64,000 bases of DNA from Paenisporosarcina antarctica (GCF_004367585.1 NZ_CP038015.1:2610001-2674000); one strand, 5' to 3'. Positions 18,948 through 28,940 are shown, counted from the stretch's first letter. The notes: generated by a model from the letters alone, not told the origin. Program-made: numbers and translations.

Positions 18948-20387
18948 ATGGGGGAAGTTCAAAAAATAGAGCATCAAGTTCAAACACCCACGATTGTCAT
19001 AGCAGGAGCCAGTGGGTATATTGGAAGAAATTTAATTAAAGAGCTAGTTAACGATGCTTCTATAATAGCCCTATCTAGGAGCTCATCTAAACAGAAACCC
19101 GGTGAGAAAGTAACGTGGCGTTCATGTGATTTGTTTTCGATGGTAGAAATAGAGGAAAGTCTGAGCGGAGCTGATTATGCTGTTTATCTCGTGCACTCAA
19201 TGCTTCCATCTGCTCGATTAACACAAGGTAACTTTGAAGATATGGATTTAATATTAGCGGATAATTTTGCACAAGCTGCACAGAAAAATGAAATCAAACA
19301 AATCGTTTATTTAAGCGGTCTGATTCCTGAAACAGATCATTTATCACGACATTTAAGAAGTCGATTAGAAGTGGAAAAAGTTCTTAGTTCTTATGGAGTC
19401 CCTGTAACTACATTACGTGCTGGATTAATTGTGGGTCCACAAGGTTCTTCATTCCCGATATTAGTTAAACTAGTCAAACGCCTTCCTGTAATGATCCTTC
19501 CGAAATGGACAAATACGTTAACGCATCCGATTGCCTTAAGTGATGTATTAATTGCATTAAAACAGTGCATTGGAAACCAATCTGTCTATAATAAAATCAT
19601 TGATGTAGGTGGTCCTGAAGTGATGACTTACAAAGAGATGATGTTGCGAACAGCCAAGTCGTTAGGGAAAGATTTACATGTATGGAGTATCCCTTTAATT
19701 ACACCTAACTTGTCTAGACTATGGGTAAGTTTAACGACGAATACACCTAAAAATATGGTATATCCTCTTATAGAAAGTCTCATTCATCCGATGACGGCTC
19801 AGCCGGAACGAATGGTTGAAGGAATCAGTTACGGTCAAACTCCTTTTTTAGAAGCGGCAGTTTCTGCGATCGAGATTGAAGACAATCAGATGAAGGAACA
19901 ACGAAAGAAAAAGGCGAATGCGAAGGGTTCACTGGATTTACGTGCACCTCGTGAACACAATGTTCGCTCTGTGCAAAGATTAATTTTACCTGAAGGAAAA
20001 AATGCCATTTGGGTTGCTTTATACTACGTTGAATGGTTATCAAAATTCCTAAAGCCTATTATTAAAGCGGAGATTGATGAAGAGTATAATTGTACATTGT
20101 CTACCATATTGAGTAAGGAACCTATGATGGTACTTTCATATTCCAAAGAAAGAAGTACACCAGATCGCGCGTTATTTTATATAAGTGGTGGCAAACTTGC
20201 CATAACAAAAGGAACTCATCGAGGCAGACTTGAGTTCAGGCATATCCCCGGAACGAATGAGTGCTTAGCGGCTATTCATGAATATGTACCTTCCTTGCCA
20301 TGGTTTATTTATCAATTCACGCAGGCGAAAGTTCATCTCTGGGTGATGAATAGATTTAAGAAGAGATTAAAACACTTGTCTGAATAA
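18948..20387 (+). CDS. Atypical SDR NAD(P)-binding protein with extra C-terminal domain
   Basis: 479 residues. Residues 15-300 are an extended/atypical short-chain dehydrogenase (NDUFA9/NmrA-like) with the dinucleotide loop GASGYIG (20-26), VYLSGLIP after strand 5, and LRAGLIVGPQGSSFPI. There is no canonical YxxxK pair, as usual in this subgroup. The C-terminal 150 residues form a separate basic domain (SVQRLILPEGKNAIWVALYY ... HEYVPSLPWFIYQFTQAKVH) seen in two-domain proteins of Bacillales; it may bind lipid or a quinone-like substrate, which is inference. ATG 18948 follows AGGAG by nine bases; a GTG three bases earlier is possible. Monocistronic between R1 copies. Confidence 0.82.
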   Translation: MGEVQKIEHQVQTPTIVIAGASGYIGRNLIKELVNDASIIALSRSSSKQKPGEKVTWRSCDLFSMVEIEESLSGADYAVYLVHSMLPSARLTQGNFEDMDLILADNFAQAAQKNEIKQIVYLSGLIPETDHLSRHLRSRLEVEKVLSSYGVPVTTLRAGLIVGPQGSSFPILVKLVKRLPVMILPKWTNTLTHPIALSDVLIALKQCIGNQSVYNKIIDVGGPEVMTYKEMMLRTAKSLGKDLHVWSIPLITPNLSRLWVSLTTNTPKNMVYPLIESLIHPMTAQPERMVEGISYGQTPFLEAAVSAIEIEDNQMKEQRKKKANAKGSLDLRAPREHNVRSVQRLILPEGKNAIWVALYYVEWLSKFLKPIIKAEIDEEYNCTLSTILSKEPMMVLSYSKERSTPDRALFYISGGKLAITKGTHRGRLEFRHIPGTNECLAAIHEYVPSLPWFIYQFTQAKVHLWVMNRFKKRLKHLSE

Positions 20388-20408
20388 GAAGAAATGTTGC
20401 GGCTCTTT

Positions 20409-20955
20409 GGGTGGCACCTTTCCCCTTTTTAGTACCTGTGCATTTTGTGGATAAAATAGTGCCACCCGACTTAGGTAAAGTTAAGCACCTGAAGATTTCC
20501 GGCTCGATTTGGACGGCACTCCTGTTGCATCATAACCTTGAGAGTAAATAGAATGATGATTTGACGTTGTTAAATCATCATTCTTCTTTTTTGAAGGCAA
20601 TCTTGCGGTGGATGTGCGTCCGTCGCTCGCCTACAATTTTCCCTTGCACAGGTCTTTGATTTTGGTTTACTAGAGAATAGACACTTACTGCCTAGAAAAG
20701 AAGCCGCCGAAGATAAAATTTCGGCAGCTTGTAGCTAACTTTAAAGAATCCATCTACGGTCTTTGAAAGAAGGGTTTTACTCACTTTCCGGTACCTGTGT
20801 TAGACACCAATGACCCTCAATTTTCGCTTACACAGGTATGCAAAAATCCTGGCTTGAAACGAGCGCAGCGGAGAATATCTCGAACAAGAAAGTGAAAGAT
20901 TGACTAGGTTTCCAGCTCGCTATGGACCGCAAACCCGCTTCACCATAACCCAAGA
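20409..20955 (+). repeat. Interspersed repeat R1, copy 7 (fullest copy)
   Basis: Most complete copy, about 547 bases: hairpin 20409-20467, b module, variable hairpin 20551-20583 (GAATGATGATTTGAC/GTTAAATCATCATTC, then TTCTTTTTT), d module (GATGTGCGTCCGTCGCTCGC), e module (GCCGCCGAAGATAAAATTTCGGCAGC) and f module (CACAGGTATGCAAAAATCCTGGC). It fits exactly between two gene ends. Confidence 0.88.
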
Positions 20956-20984
20956 TTCGATTTAGTTACATGATTTTTTAAGGA

Positions 20985-21587
20985 TTACACAATTCTTATT
21001 AAAATAATTGCTATTAAAAGAATACTTGTCATAACCATAGAGATTTTCTCTATTCGTTTTACTGACTGATTCTGATTTTCATTCGTTTGTTGAACCGTTT
21101 CTTTCAATTCCAAATTTCTTTGCACAAGTTGATTGATGTTCCGTTGCAACTCGATTACTGAATTATTTACTGTAGATACCGTAGAAGACATTGATACTAC
21201 TTGTTGTTCAAGTAAATTAGTTTTTGATTGAAGATCCCAAACATCTTTACCAACTTTAGATGACACATTCTTAATGACCCCAATTTGTTCTTTTAAGTAA
21301 TGCTCAGTCTCAGAAAAAGAACTTACAACTGTAGAACTCAACTCTTTAAATCTATTTTCATTTTTCTTTAATTGAGTTTCAAATTCCTTAGATTTTTCAG
21401 TAAAATGCGATTGGATTATTTCAAGCGCATCTGTTGTCTGCTTTACTCGTTCTAGCTGCTTCTCCACCAACAAATGTTGAGCCTCAATCTCTCTCAAATA
21501 TGTTGATGCTTTCTTGACATGTTTAATTTCAGTTCCTAATTCATCAATATATGACTCTAATTTATCAATGTTCTCTAATTGTCCCAC
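20985..21587 (-). CDS. Coiled-coil protein with C-terminal membrane anchor
   Basis: 200 residues, almost entirely heptad-rich coiled coil (about residues 1-175) ending in a single membrane helix (VMTSILLIAIILIRIV) with no tail, so it is likely tail-anchored with the coil in the cytoplasm. GTG 21587 overlaps the end of the helicase gene by 13 bases in another frame, with GGTGGTG as ribosome site. The overlap implies co-translation and a shared function with the nuclease-helicase. A membrane coiled coil joined to a DNA helicase suggests a sensor or anchor in a defence module; this is inference. Confidence 0.7.
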   Translation of the reverse strand: MGQLENIDKLESYIDELGTEIKHVKKASTYLREIEAQHLLVEKQLERVKQTTDALEIIQSHFTEKSKEFETQLKKNENRFKELSSTVVSSFSETEHYLKEQIGVIKNVSSKVGKDVWDLQSKTNLLEQQVVSMSSTVSTVNNSVIELQRNINQLVQRNLELKETVQQTNENQNQSVKRIEKISMVMTSILLIAIILIRIV

Positions 21588-24500
21588 GGATATTCACCAC
21601 CTATTCTTACTTCTTTAATTTTAGAACTTACATGTTTTACAAGTTCGCCATAAGAAAATTTATCTTCAAAAGATTTATTGACAATTTTTTTATCTTCTAT
21701 TGAATTATAACCATTAGTAATCAATATTTTGCTCAATATCAATTTTTCTTCCTGCATTAAAAATTCATTTGCTACATCTACAATGGATAACAATAATTCT
21801 TTACGAAGGCCATCTTCTAATGTAGTGATATGTTTAATAGAGTGAATTAAACGCTGTTTAGATTCTTGAGTTAAAGAGCCGCTACTAACTAAAGTAGTAA
21901 TTCCTTCTATTAAATTTAAAGCTGGATCATTTTTATAACTTTCTAGAAATCGACTTAATGTAATAGATAAATCTTTTATCTCATTATCATTTTTGGGTAC
22001 TGTCTTATCGTTTGTGTCCACATAATAGATTTTCCACCAATTATTTAAATTATGAGGAATGGCAACTGTTTTTTCTAATAAATACACATCGTCATTACGT
22101 TTAAAATAAGTTTCTAATTTATGTTGAAAGTCATCTGAATCTTCAAACTGTAGTACGTAATTAAACATATTTTTAAGTGATTGTTTACGAGAGTATATAA
22201 CATTATCGTTATACCATTTAAGTAAAATATAAGCATACTTATATAAAGGTGAAACAGAATGGCTTTCATAAACCTTTAAATAATCTAGCAACTCCATATT
22301 GTTGTATATAGCTGATTCTGTAAAAGTAGACTCATATTTTTGAATATGTTTAAAAACACTATCCTTAATATTGTCCTCATCATATTCATTTAGATTAACA
22401 ATAATTGTATTCGTCTTCCATTCTATTACCCAATCATCTACAAGTCCCAGAAGTGCCAGCCTGTATACTATTTTTTCATTATCACTCTGTTTTGGGATGT
22501 GCACTACCCCATTGTCTCTCAGATAATTAAAATAGAAATCACTGACTATTGCAGTTTCTTCATCAACATCCTTTAATCCTTTTTTCATTAAAAACATGAT
22601 ACTATTTAAATCGCCTTGTAAAACTCTTGTTGTTTTTTCTATTTCATCTAACTTCGTATTTAATCCAAATAAAATATTTCTTTGATTATCCGATAAACCG
22701 TCTTTTGTAAATAAAATATAACAATCAGAATCAGAACGATCCCTACCCGCTCTACCTGCCTCTTGATAATATGATTCTAGAGAAGAAGGAATACCGTAAT
22801 GAATAATAGAACGAACATCCGACTTGTCAATCCCCATACCGAAAGCCTTTGTAGCAACTAATACATCTAATTCATTATTCATAAATGAACTTTGAACGTT
22901 GTCTTTATATTTTGCAAAGTCTTGCGTTTCGAAGTCCTTTGGTTTGCTCCCACTATAAAAAGCCGTTTTTAAGCCCAATTGATTTCTCAGCTGATTACTT
23001 ATCTTAAAACATCCGCTATGACCACCTGCTGTCTGTGTAAAAATAATTAGAGGATAAGGTTTTTTATTTTCATTTACTATCTCAGCTAACTTATCTTGTT
23101 TCTCAACCCTGGTAGCCTCAACTACATGAAAATGTAATTCTTTTCTTGTAAAGTCTGAGATAGTTTTTACATTTTGGCTAGAAATATCTAATTCATTACG
23201 GATATCTTGTAATACTTTTGATGAGGCTGTAGCGGTTAATGCTAAAAATGTTGCGGTTGGCGCATATCTTCTTATAGTTCGAGCCAACGCTAAATAAGAT
23301 GTCCGAAAATCATGTCCCCACTCGGATAGGCAATGAGCTTCATCGATCACAGCATATGCAAATTGTTTATTTGCTTGTATCATCTGAATTCGATTGCGAA
23401 ATTCCTGTTGTTGAAACCTTTCCGGCGAAATAACTAAAAATAAAAATTTTCCCTCTGTAAATCCTTTTAAATTATCTGATGCAATTTGAGGTGGCAAATC
23501 TCCGTTAATATAATCGATACAATCGACAAAGTGTTTATCATTTAAACTTCTAACTTGATCAACCATTAATGATTTTATTGGTGCAACAACAAAACTGATA
23601 GCTGGCTGTAAAAAAGTGCAGATTTGATACGTTAAGGATTTACCACCTCCAGTTGGTAAAAATCCTACGGTGTCATTTCGATTTAATGTATTAATAATAA
23701 TATCAGTTTGTCCTGCATTAAATGTGTTGAATCCATAAAGCACATTTAATAAATATTGAAGTGACGACAAATGTTGGTCTTCTTTTATTGAATAATTCAC
23801 GATGTATCCTGTATTCATAGTACGATAATTATTTTCTTCAAAATAATCGTCTCTTATATAAATGATAGAGGGATCATTTAATGTATCATCCCAATATTTC
23901 CCAACTAAGTTGTCTATACAAATGTATTCTTTTTTCATTGAAGAATGGACATATATTTTAGGGAGTGCAATGGAATCATTAAACAGTTTCCCAACGACCT
24001 CTAACCATTTATTTAAATCCTCCAAAGCGAGTTGAAGTGATTGAGCCTGCTGCTGAGTACTTACTGCAAAATCCCACTGTTTATCGCTAAATTGAAGTTG
24101 CTCACCTTTGACTAATTCTATAATCAACATTTGAAAGCGGTAAATTTCGGTTAACTGATAGTGCAATTGATATGAAGATGGATTTTCCAAATACTTTTCG
24201 AATAATTTAATTTTCGATTCGTGTGTATAATAGTTTTCTCGTAGCTTAATGGTAAGATTTCTATAATCTTTATTTTTAATTTGCGCAGTTGAAATCCGAA
24301 TTACAGTGACTCCATATTTACTTAAAAACTTGTCCCTTACTTGATCTAGCTTTTGTTGATGTCTATCTTCATGATTAATACCATCCACTTCTATAACTAG
24401 TTTTAGCAGCGGACTATAGAAATCTACTTGTTGCTTTTCAAAATTACTATCTGGAATAATATGAGTGAGTGGACATTCTGCAATAAATAAATCTACTAAA

Positions 24501-24829
24501 AATCCTTTTTTATTATATATTTGACGTAATTCTTTATAAAGCGTTAAAGCAGGATAAAACTGATTCACATCATCTCCCCGAATTGAATGACTCCAATCTG
24601 TTGGTGAATTTTGAATAAACCGGACATCAGCCATTTCATGTAGATAAGATCGTTTTAAATGAAGTTTTTCACGTAAAAATGGTGTTGCAATTGTTGGATT
24701 TCCTCGAACAATAAAGTTTTGAATTATTGAAAGAATAGGATTATCCGAAGTCTTAGAAGACTTGTGAGATACATTTTTAATCACAAAATGGTTATTGACC
24801 TTCGCGTAACCGGTATTATATTGAAGCAT
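21575..24829 (-). CDS. RecQ-family helicase fused to an N-terminal PD-(D/E)xK-type nuclease domain
   Basis: 1084 residues. Residues about 85-205 hold a DUF559/Vsr-like nuclease fold: QVDFYSPLLKLVIEVDGINH with following D-x-x-R-x-x-x-L-x-x-Y-G-V and VIRIS. Residues 365-720 hold a RecQ-type SF2 helicase: motif I LPTGGGKS (391-398), motif II DEAHCLSEWGHDFR (496-509), motif III LALTATAS, and motifs V-VI AFGMGIDKSDVRSIIHYGIP and QEAGRAGRD. A helical region of about 360 residues follows without a recognisable HRDC domain or RecQ zinc site. The protein is therefore not housekeeping RecQ. ATG 24829 is chosen because AAAGGATG lies just upstream; ATG 24838 overlaps it. The gene overlaps the coiled-coil gene downstream. 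Anti-phage defence is the likely role, by inference. Confidence 0.85.
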   Translation of the reverse strand: MLQYNTGYAKVNNHFVIKNVSHKSSKTSDNPILSIIQNFIVRGNPTIATPFLREKLHLKRSYLHEMADVRFIQNSPTDWSHSIRGDDVNQFYPALTLYKELRQIYNKKGFLVDLFIAECPLTHIIPDSNFEKQQVDFYSPLLKLVIEVDGINHEDRHQQKLDQVRDKFLSKYGVTVIRISTAQIKNKDYRNLTIKLRENYYTHESKIKLFEKYLENPSSYQLHYQLTEIYRFQMLIIELVKGEQLQFSDKQWDFAVSTQQQAQSLQLALEDLNKWLEVVGKLFNDSIALPKIYVHSSMKKEYICIDNLVGKYWDDTLNDPSIIYIRDDYFEENNYRTMNTGYIVNYSIKEDQHLSSLQYLLNVLYGFNTFNAGQTDIIINTLNRNDTVGFLPTGGGKSLTYQICTFLQPAISFVVAPIKSLMVDQVRSLNDKHFVDCIDYINGDLPPQIASDNLKGFTEGKFLFLVISPERFQQQEFRNRIQMIQANKQFAYAVIDEAHCLSEWGHDFRTSYLALARTIRRYAPTATFLALTATASSKVLQDIRNELDISSQNVKTISDFTRKELHFHVVEATRVEKQDKLAEIVNENKKPYPLIIFTQTAGGHSGCFKISNQLRNQLGLKTAFYSGSKPKDFETQDFAKYKDNVQSSFMNNELDVLVATKAFGMGIDKSDVRSIIHYGIPSSLESYYQEAGRAGRDRSDSDCYILFTKDGLSDNQRNILFGLNTKLDEIEKTTRVLQGDLNSIMFLMKKGLKDVDEETAIVSDFYFNYLRDNGVVHIPKQSDNEKIVYRLALLGLVDDWVIEWKTNTIIVNLNEYDEDNIKDSVFKHIQKYESTFTESAIYNNMELLDYLKVYESHSVSPLYKYAYILLKWYNDNVIYSRKQSLKNMFNYVLQFEDSDDFQHKLETYFKRNDDVYLLEKTVAIPHNLNNWWKIYYVDTNDKTVPKNDNEIKDLSITLSRFLESYKNDPALNLIEGITTLVSSGSLTQESKQRLIHSIKHITTLEDGLRKELLLSIVDVANEFLMQEEKLILSKILITNGYNSIEDKKIVNKSFEDKFSYGELVKHVSSKIKEVRIGGEYPWDN

Positions 24830-25132
24830 CAGAAACATCCTTTAAATTATTTGTTGTAAAAACAATGGATATGAATTATGTATACGTGTTCTTTATTTTG
24901 AACCTAGTATCCCATCTTCTATTCTTTAACCTACTATGAAAGATTCTAATTATTAAACTATTTATTTTTCACTACTTGTTTTTACTCATTTCTTCACTTT
25001 ATATCCTTCTCAAAATGAAAAATTTTATTTCTGTGAACATTAGCATATAAGTAAATTATACCATGATAAAATATACTAAAAAGAAATTTTTTCCAATAAA
25101 AAAACTGAAAAAAGTAATGCACAGTCCTTTCT

Positions 25133-25362
25133 TTATTTTAATCCCAATATTTTACACACCATTCCATGTATTCCTTTGTATGACTTCGGATACATATAAG
25201 CCCCACATTGTTCACATTTAAACACAGGCGGAACAATTGGTCTACATCGTCCATTCGATCAAAGTCTCTTACTACTTGGAATGGAATTCTCTCTTCTGCC
25301 TGCCCGAAAGCTTCCAGACTGCGAGTACATTCACCGAGAGATGGAACGTAGTAGAGTGACAT
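25133..25362 (-). pseudogene. Frameshifted remnant ending in a zinc-ribbon-like segment
   Basis: One frame gives MSLYYVPSLGECTRSLEAF and onward for about 40 residues; a different frame gives PPVFKCEQCGAYMYPKSYKG then IHGMVCKILGLK and a TAA at 25133-25135. The CEQCG and HGMVC cysteines look like a zinc site, so the second frame is probably genuine and the first joined to it by a lost frame. I do not know the family. 24839-25132 is AT-rich without features. Confidence 0.35.
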
Positions 25363-25409
25363 TGTCGCTATTACGGTATGAGTATGTCGAAGGATGTTGG
25401 AATAGCTGT

Positions 25410-25580
25410 GGAGAACATTGACAAACTTATTCTCTAATTATTTGTTCCGTGTATTCAAAATTGAAAGAGACAACTAAGCGACCAAGTCACTTAATTGTCT
25501 CTTTCTCTTGACTTTCGTCCACTTAATAATTTCATTATTTCCCTTCATATGTGTTCGCTTATAACAACTTCTCTCTGTGA
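25410..25580 (+). repeat. Interspersed repeat R3, copy 1
   Basis: Carries the R3 core hairpin GAGACAACTAAGCGAC/GTCACTTAATTGTCTC (25467 onward, with mismatches, then T-rich) and the flank TTTCGTCCACTTAATAATTT ... CATATGTGTTCGC. Same orientation as the other three copies. Confidence 0.7.
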
Positions 25581-25744
25581 ATTAAAAGGAGTAAAATTAT
25601 AATTGTCTTTCGTAAGACATTATGATTTTTTAAAAAATTTTATGTTATCTTGTTCTCACCGCTGTTCCATGATATGGATTAATATCCTCGTTTCATAATA
25701 TTATAATCGGCTAGCCATGCCACCTTTTTATCACTTCGGTTTAG

Positions 25745-25855
25745 AACTATTTTTCTTTAACGAATACAACCAGAGTCCCACCATATGGAAGCAACGTTTC
25801 CACACAACATCTTAAATCTCCCCAAAATGCTACAAACCCAAAGATGGGTTATCAC
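25745..25855 (+). repeat. Interspersed repeat R4, copy 1
   Basis: Contains AATACAACCAGAGTCCCACC, TTTCCACACAACATCTTAAA, TCTCCCCAAAATG and AAACCCAAAGATGG; a matching copy lies at 35990-36100. The left edge joins an R1-like piece (CGGCTAGCCATGCCACC at 25710). Confidence 0.6.
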
Positions 25856-25864
25856 CTAGCCTCA

Positions 25865-26075
25865 CTTATCGACAAATGAATGAGGAAAATCCACATTGGA
25901 GAACATGGTCATACCTGATTTCTACTCATTAGTTCCATGGATTCAAAATTAAAAGAGACGGTCAAGTGACCTAGTCACTTGATCGTCCCTTTCCCTTGAA
26001 GATGCAACTTCGTCTACTTTATAATTATGTGTTCGTATACAACCACTTCGCTCGAGTGCTGCCCCAGCGACACTC
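25865..26075 (+). repeat. Interspersed repeat R3, copy 2
   Basis: Starts with TTATCGACAAATGAATGAGG (decayed coding tail, see copy 4), then GAGACGGTCAAGTGAC/GTCACTTGATCGTCCC hairpin and the flank to CTCGAGTGCTGCCCCAGCGAC. 26076-26194 holds a short R2-like 3' end (ACAAAGGTACCAGATTT). Confidence 0.72.
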
Positions 26076-26194
26076 CGACAAAGAAAACTTTTTTTACAAA
26101 GGTACCAGATTTACTAATGTTTTACACTTAGAGAGCCATGAAGTCTAGCTTTTAAATGTTAAGAAAAAACAGACAACTACAAATGTAAAGTGAC

Positions 26195-27727
26195 TTAAAA
26201 ATCATAATAACTGATTGCCCCCGTATACTCATCACATACCCAATCCCAACGTGTTACTCGTTTAGTTAAGTTAACATTATAAAGAGGATTTTTTACATAG
26301 CAAACTTCTAAACTATCGGTTGTTTGTTTTGCAATGGCTAGGATATACTTTTCTTTTAATTCATTTGCAGTTGAATATTCGTTATTAGTCATTGATATAG
26401 GAGCACCCATACTATCGACACTCTTTATTTCAATATATTCTATATTACTACCCCTATATACTTCTAAATCATAGCCTAAATTACTTTTACTAACATCTTG
26501 AACTCTGTCTACACTATCTTCTCTCTCCAGAAATGCTGCTAAATTCGTCTCTACACTTCTCCATTTTTTCAGTGAATTACTATATTTAGTGACATTATCT
26601 TTAAACTTGTCATTACTAATAACATTTTGATTAGTATTGAATGTAGAAATAGCCTTATTAAGACTATTACTTTCTTCTATCATTATTTCATGAATTACTT
26701 TTATATCTTCTAGTAGATTAATATTCATAGGTATCCCTAAATTTTTTACAAAGTATTCTAAATCATTCTTATCATTTATTTTAATATTTAGTTTTTCCAG
26801 AAATATGCTATCAATAGTTTCTGAACCATTAAGCTGATTTATTGAGAGAAATCCTTTACTTTCAAAACACAAAAATTTAGCACTCTTCAATAATTCTTTT
26901 ACATCTAGATTTAATTGAAATCGATATTTCCTAATACTTTCTGCTAATATTTCTACTCCCCCGATTAAGGTGGGAGAATAATTTTTTGAACCATCTAAAA
27001 CTTCCTCTAAAGTTAGTTGTTCTGCCCCATAACTCTCTGCGAACTTTAATAAGCCAGGAAACCGACTTTCATAATTTTTATCAATAGGAGAATATTTTGT
27101 ATCTTTCATGATAGATAAAAAGTCTTCTTTATTTAGCCACGAAGGATTCAATTTTAACTCACTAGTTGAATATGATTTACCATCATCATTAATAAACCAT
27201 TGATTATCATTTAAACTTGATTTAAATTTACTGATAAAATATTCTTTGAATTTTTGTGTTTGTGAAAACTTTGAATAAACACTTTCATTTTTATCTGATA
27301 GAATATTAAATATCCCTTGAAATTCTTGTTTACTAAATTGACTCTTTATTGTTTTCACCATTAATTCACAGCAATCTTCAATGGAGTTGAATGTTGCATC
27401 ATCGTATACAATTTTAGTTCTTGATGGGTCTGTAGAAAAATCACCATTGACCTTTATAGGTAACCCCACATTATCTTTTGTGGGCATAAAGGAATGTGCT
27501 ACTGACCTTGAAGCATCAACTGCTACAATTTTCATATTCTCATCTAATAAAAATGCTATTGCCTCTATCTTGCTATTTTCTCCTCGGCAAACAAGCCAGT
27601 TTTCTTTAATACCGTCCTCCGTAACGGTCAATAATTCTTGGTCACCGTTTAACTTCCTTTTAACACTCATTAACTTTTCAATATTTGTATCAAATTCAAG
27701 TTGTTTAATTTTTTTCAGAAATAACAA
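26195..27727 (-). CDS. C-terminal part of a split GHKL-ATPase/DUF3883 protein
   Basis: 510 residues; TTG 27727 is only the first available start, with no ribosome site. The C-terminal 110 residues are a DUF3883 (NOV-like) domain, a restriction-endonuclease-like fold (GYDLEVYRGSNIEYIEIKSV is the E-x-K core). The rest is an unannotated linker. The frame continues directly from the upstream GHKL gene: between them one in-frame TAA (27748-27746) interrupts ...KYSPLKDY-stop-YFDSSSLLFLKKIKQLEF, and the usual middle of the ATPase domain seems to be missing. It is probably the 3' part of one broken gene. Confidence 0.7.
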   Translation of the reverse strand: MLFLKKIKQLEFDTNIEKLMSVKRKLNGDQELLTVTEDGIKENWLVCRGENSKIEAIAFLLDENMKIVAVDASRSVAHSFMPTKDNVGLPIKVNGDFSTDPSRTKIVYDDATFNSIEDCCELMVKTIKSQFSKQEFQGIFNILSDKNESVYSKFSQTQKFKEYFISKFKSSLNDNQWFINDDGKSYSTSELKLNPSWLNKEDFLSIMKDTKYSPIDKNYESRFPGLLKFAESYGAEQLTLEEVLDGSKNYSPTLIGGVEILAESIRKYRFQLNLDVKELLKSAKFLCFESKGFLSINQLNGSETIDSIFLEKLNIKINDKNDLEYFVKNLGIPMNINLLEDIKVIHEIMIEESNSLNKAISTFNTNQNVISNDKFKDNVTKYSNSLKKWRSVETNLAAFLEREDSVDRVQDVSKSNLGYDLEVYRGSNIEYIEIKSVDSMGAPISMTNNEYSTANELKEKYILAIAKQTTDSLEVCYVKNPLYNVNLTKRVTRWDWVCDEYTGAISYYDF

Positions 27728-27745
27728 TGAACTGGAATCAAAGTA

Positions 27746-28213
27746 TTAATAATCTTTTAAAGGACTATACTTGTGGGGAATTCGAATTAACGGGACTTTT
27801 ATTTGCTCTTCAAGTAATTTATTGGTTAATTCTCTAGAAAAAGTAAGTCCAATATTTTTACTAAGGATATGTACTCTATCGGCCAAATTGACTACGGATT
27901 TAAATCCTATACCTCTATAACCTATAGTTGTACCTCCCCTTTTTTTTGTGGAAGCACCACTTCTACAAACAGCTAAAATATCTTCTTCTGAAAATTCCCT
28001 TCCGTCATTTGCAACTATAATCGTGTTATTAATTTTCTTTATAAGAAACCTACTTGATAATGCATCATCTGCATTTTGCAGAAGCTCAATAATTGAACGT
28101 TCTTGATAACTTTCAGCAATATAGGTTTCCATACTTGCCAAATCTGAAAGAAGAATAGGCGAATTTTTAGCTTCAAGAAAAAATTGTTTTTGCAATTCAT
28201 CAATTAAAATCAT
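27746..28213 (-). CDS. N-terminal GHKL (HSP90/sacsin-like) ATPase part of the split DUF3883 gene
   Basis: 155 residues from ATG 28213 (GAGGTG seven bases upstream). The Bergerat ATP-binding motifs are clear: IIELLQNADDA (N-box), NDGREFSEEDI (G1) and TIGYRGIGFKSVVNLAD (G2). The frame stops at TAA 27746-27748 before the domain is complete, and the remainder continues in the same frame at 27727. Intact relatives are single proteins with GHKL at the N-terminus and DUF3883 at the C-terminus, often in defence or restriction neighbourhoods. This copy is either inactivated or needs stop-codon read-through. Confidence 0.72.
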   Translation of the reverse strand: MILIDELQKQFFLEAKNSPILLSDLASMETYIAESYQERSIIELLQNADDALSSRFLIKKINNTIIVANDGREFSEEDILAVCRSGASTKKRGGTTIGYRGIGFKSVVNLADRVHILSKNIGLTFSRELTNKLLEEQIKVPLIRIPHKYSPLKDY

Positions 28214-28280
28214 TTTTTTCACCTCAATATAATAAGAAATCTCCTCATATAGTTATGAAGAGACCCCGTTTTGATTTTAT

Positions 28281-28601
28281 TTAATATTTTTGTGGATAAA
28301 TTCTTAGTTTAGAAATTACTTCGCCTTTTGGGGCATCAATAGTCTCTGAAAAAGGTTGAATACCTTCAAAGTTTTCTTCCTCTATTGTTGTATATTCTGT
28401 TCCAATTATTTCTCCAATATTGTTATAAGCACTAATGATAATTTTAATATCGTATTCGATTTCCCCGAATACTTCCCCAATTACCTTTGCTTCAAAGTTT
28501 TCATTATAATCATTATACTCAAGAAATGCATTTACATTAATTTCAACACCATGTTTAGTTTCAAGATTTTCTAGTTTATCAATTAATATTCTTTCTGACA
28601 T
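28281..28601 (-). CDS. Small acidic beta-rich protein, unknown
   Basis: 106 residues from ATG 28601, which has GGGGGA six bases upstream; a longer frame to 28652 lacks one. The sequence (FLEYNDYNENFEAKVIGEVF ... IDAPKGEVISKLRIYPQKY) is acidic and looks like a single beta-sandwich. I do not recognise it. The same GGGGGAATAA ribosome site precedes the genes at 29345 and, as GGGGGAAG, 30272, which supports a linked group upstream of the split GHKL gene. Confidence 0.6.
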   Translation of the reverse strand: MSERILIDKLENLETKHGVEINVNAFLEYNDYNENFEAKVIGEVFGEIEYDIKIIISAYNNIGEIIGTEYTTIEEENFEGIQPFSETIDAPKGEVISKLRIYPQKY

Positions 28602-28724
28602 GTTATTCCCCCTAAAATGTTTTGGTATTCTGTAAAATAGTAACATAGTCATATATTAAATATACCAATTTTTATCTTTTTATATTCTTTTGCTAGTTCT
28701 TAATCGTTCCCTCTCCAAAAAATG

Positions 28725-28925
28725 TTAATGTGGAGAACATGGATATACCCGATTTCTACTCATTAGTTCCAAGGATTCAAAATTGAAAGAGACGATAAAG
28801 TGACCAAGTCACTTTATCGTCTCTTTCCCTTGAAGATGCAACTTCGTCCACTTTATATTTTCATTATTCTCCGTCATATGTGTTCGCATACAACAACTTC
28901 GCTCGAGTGCTGCCCCAGGGACGCG
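28725..28925 (+). repeat. Interspersed repeat R3, copy 3
   Basis: Cleanest copy: TGTGGAGAACATGGATATAC, then the perfect hairpin GAGACGATAAAGTGAC/GTCACTTTATCGTCTC (28788-28822) with TTTCCC, and the flank ending CTCGAGTGCTGCCCCAGGGAC. Confidence 0.78.
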
Positions 28926-28940
28926 AATTATTAACCCACA

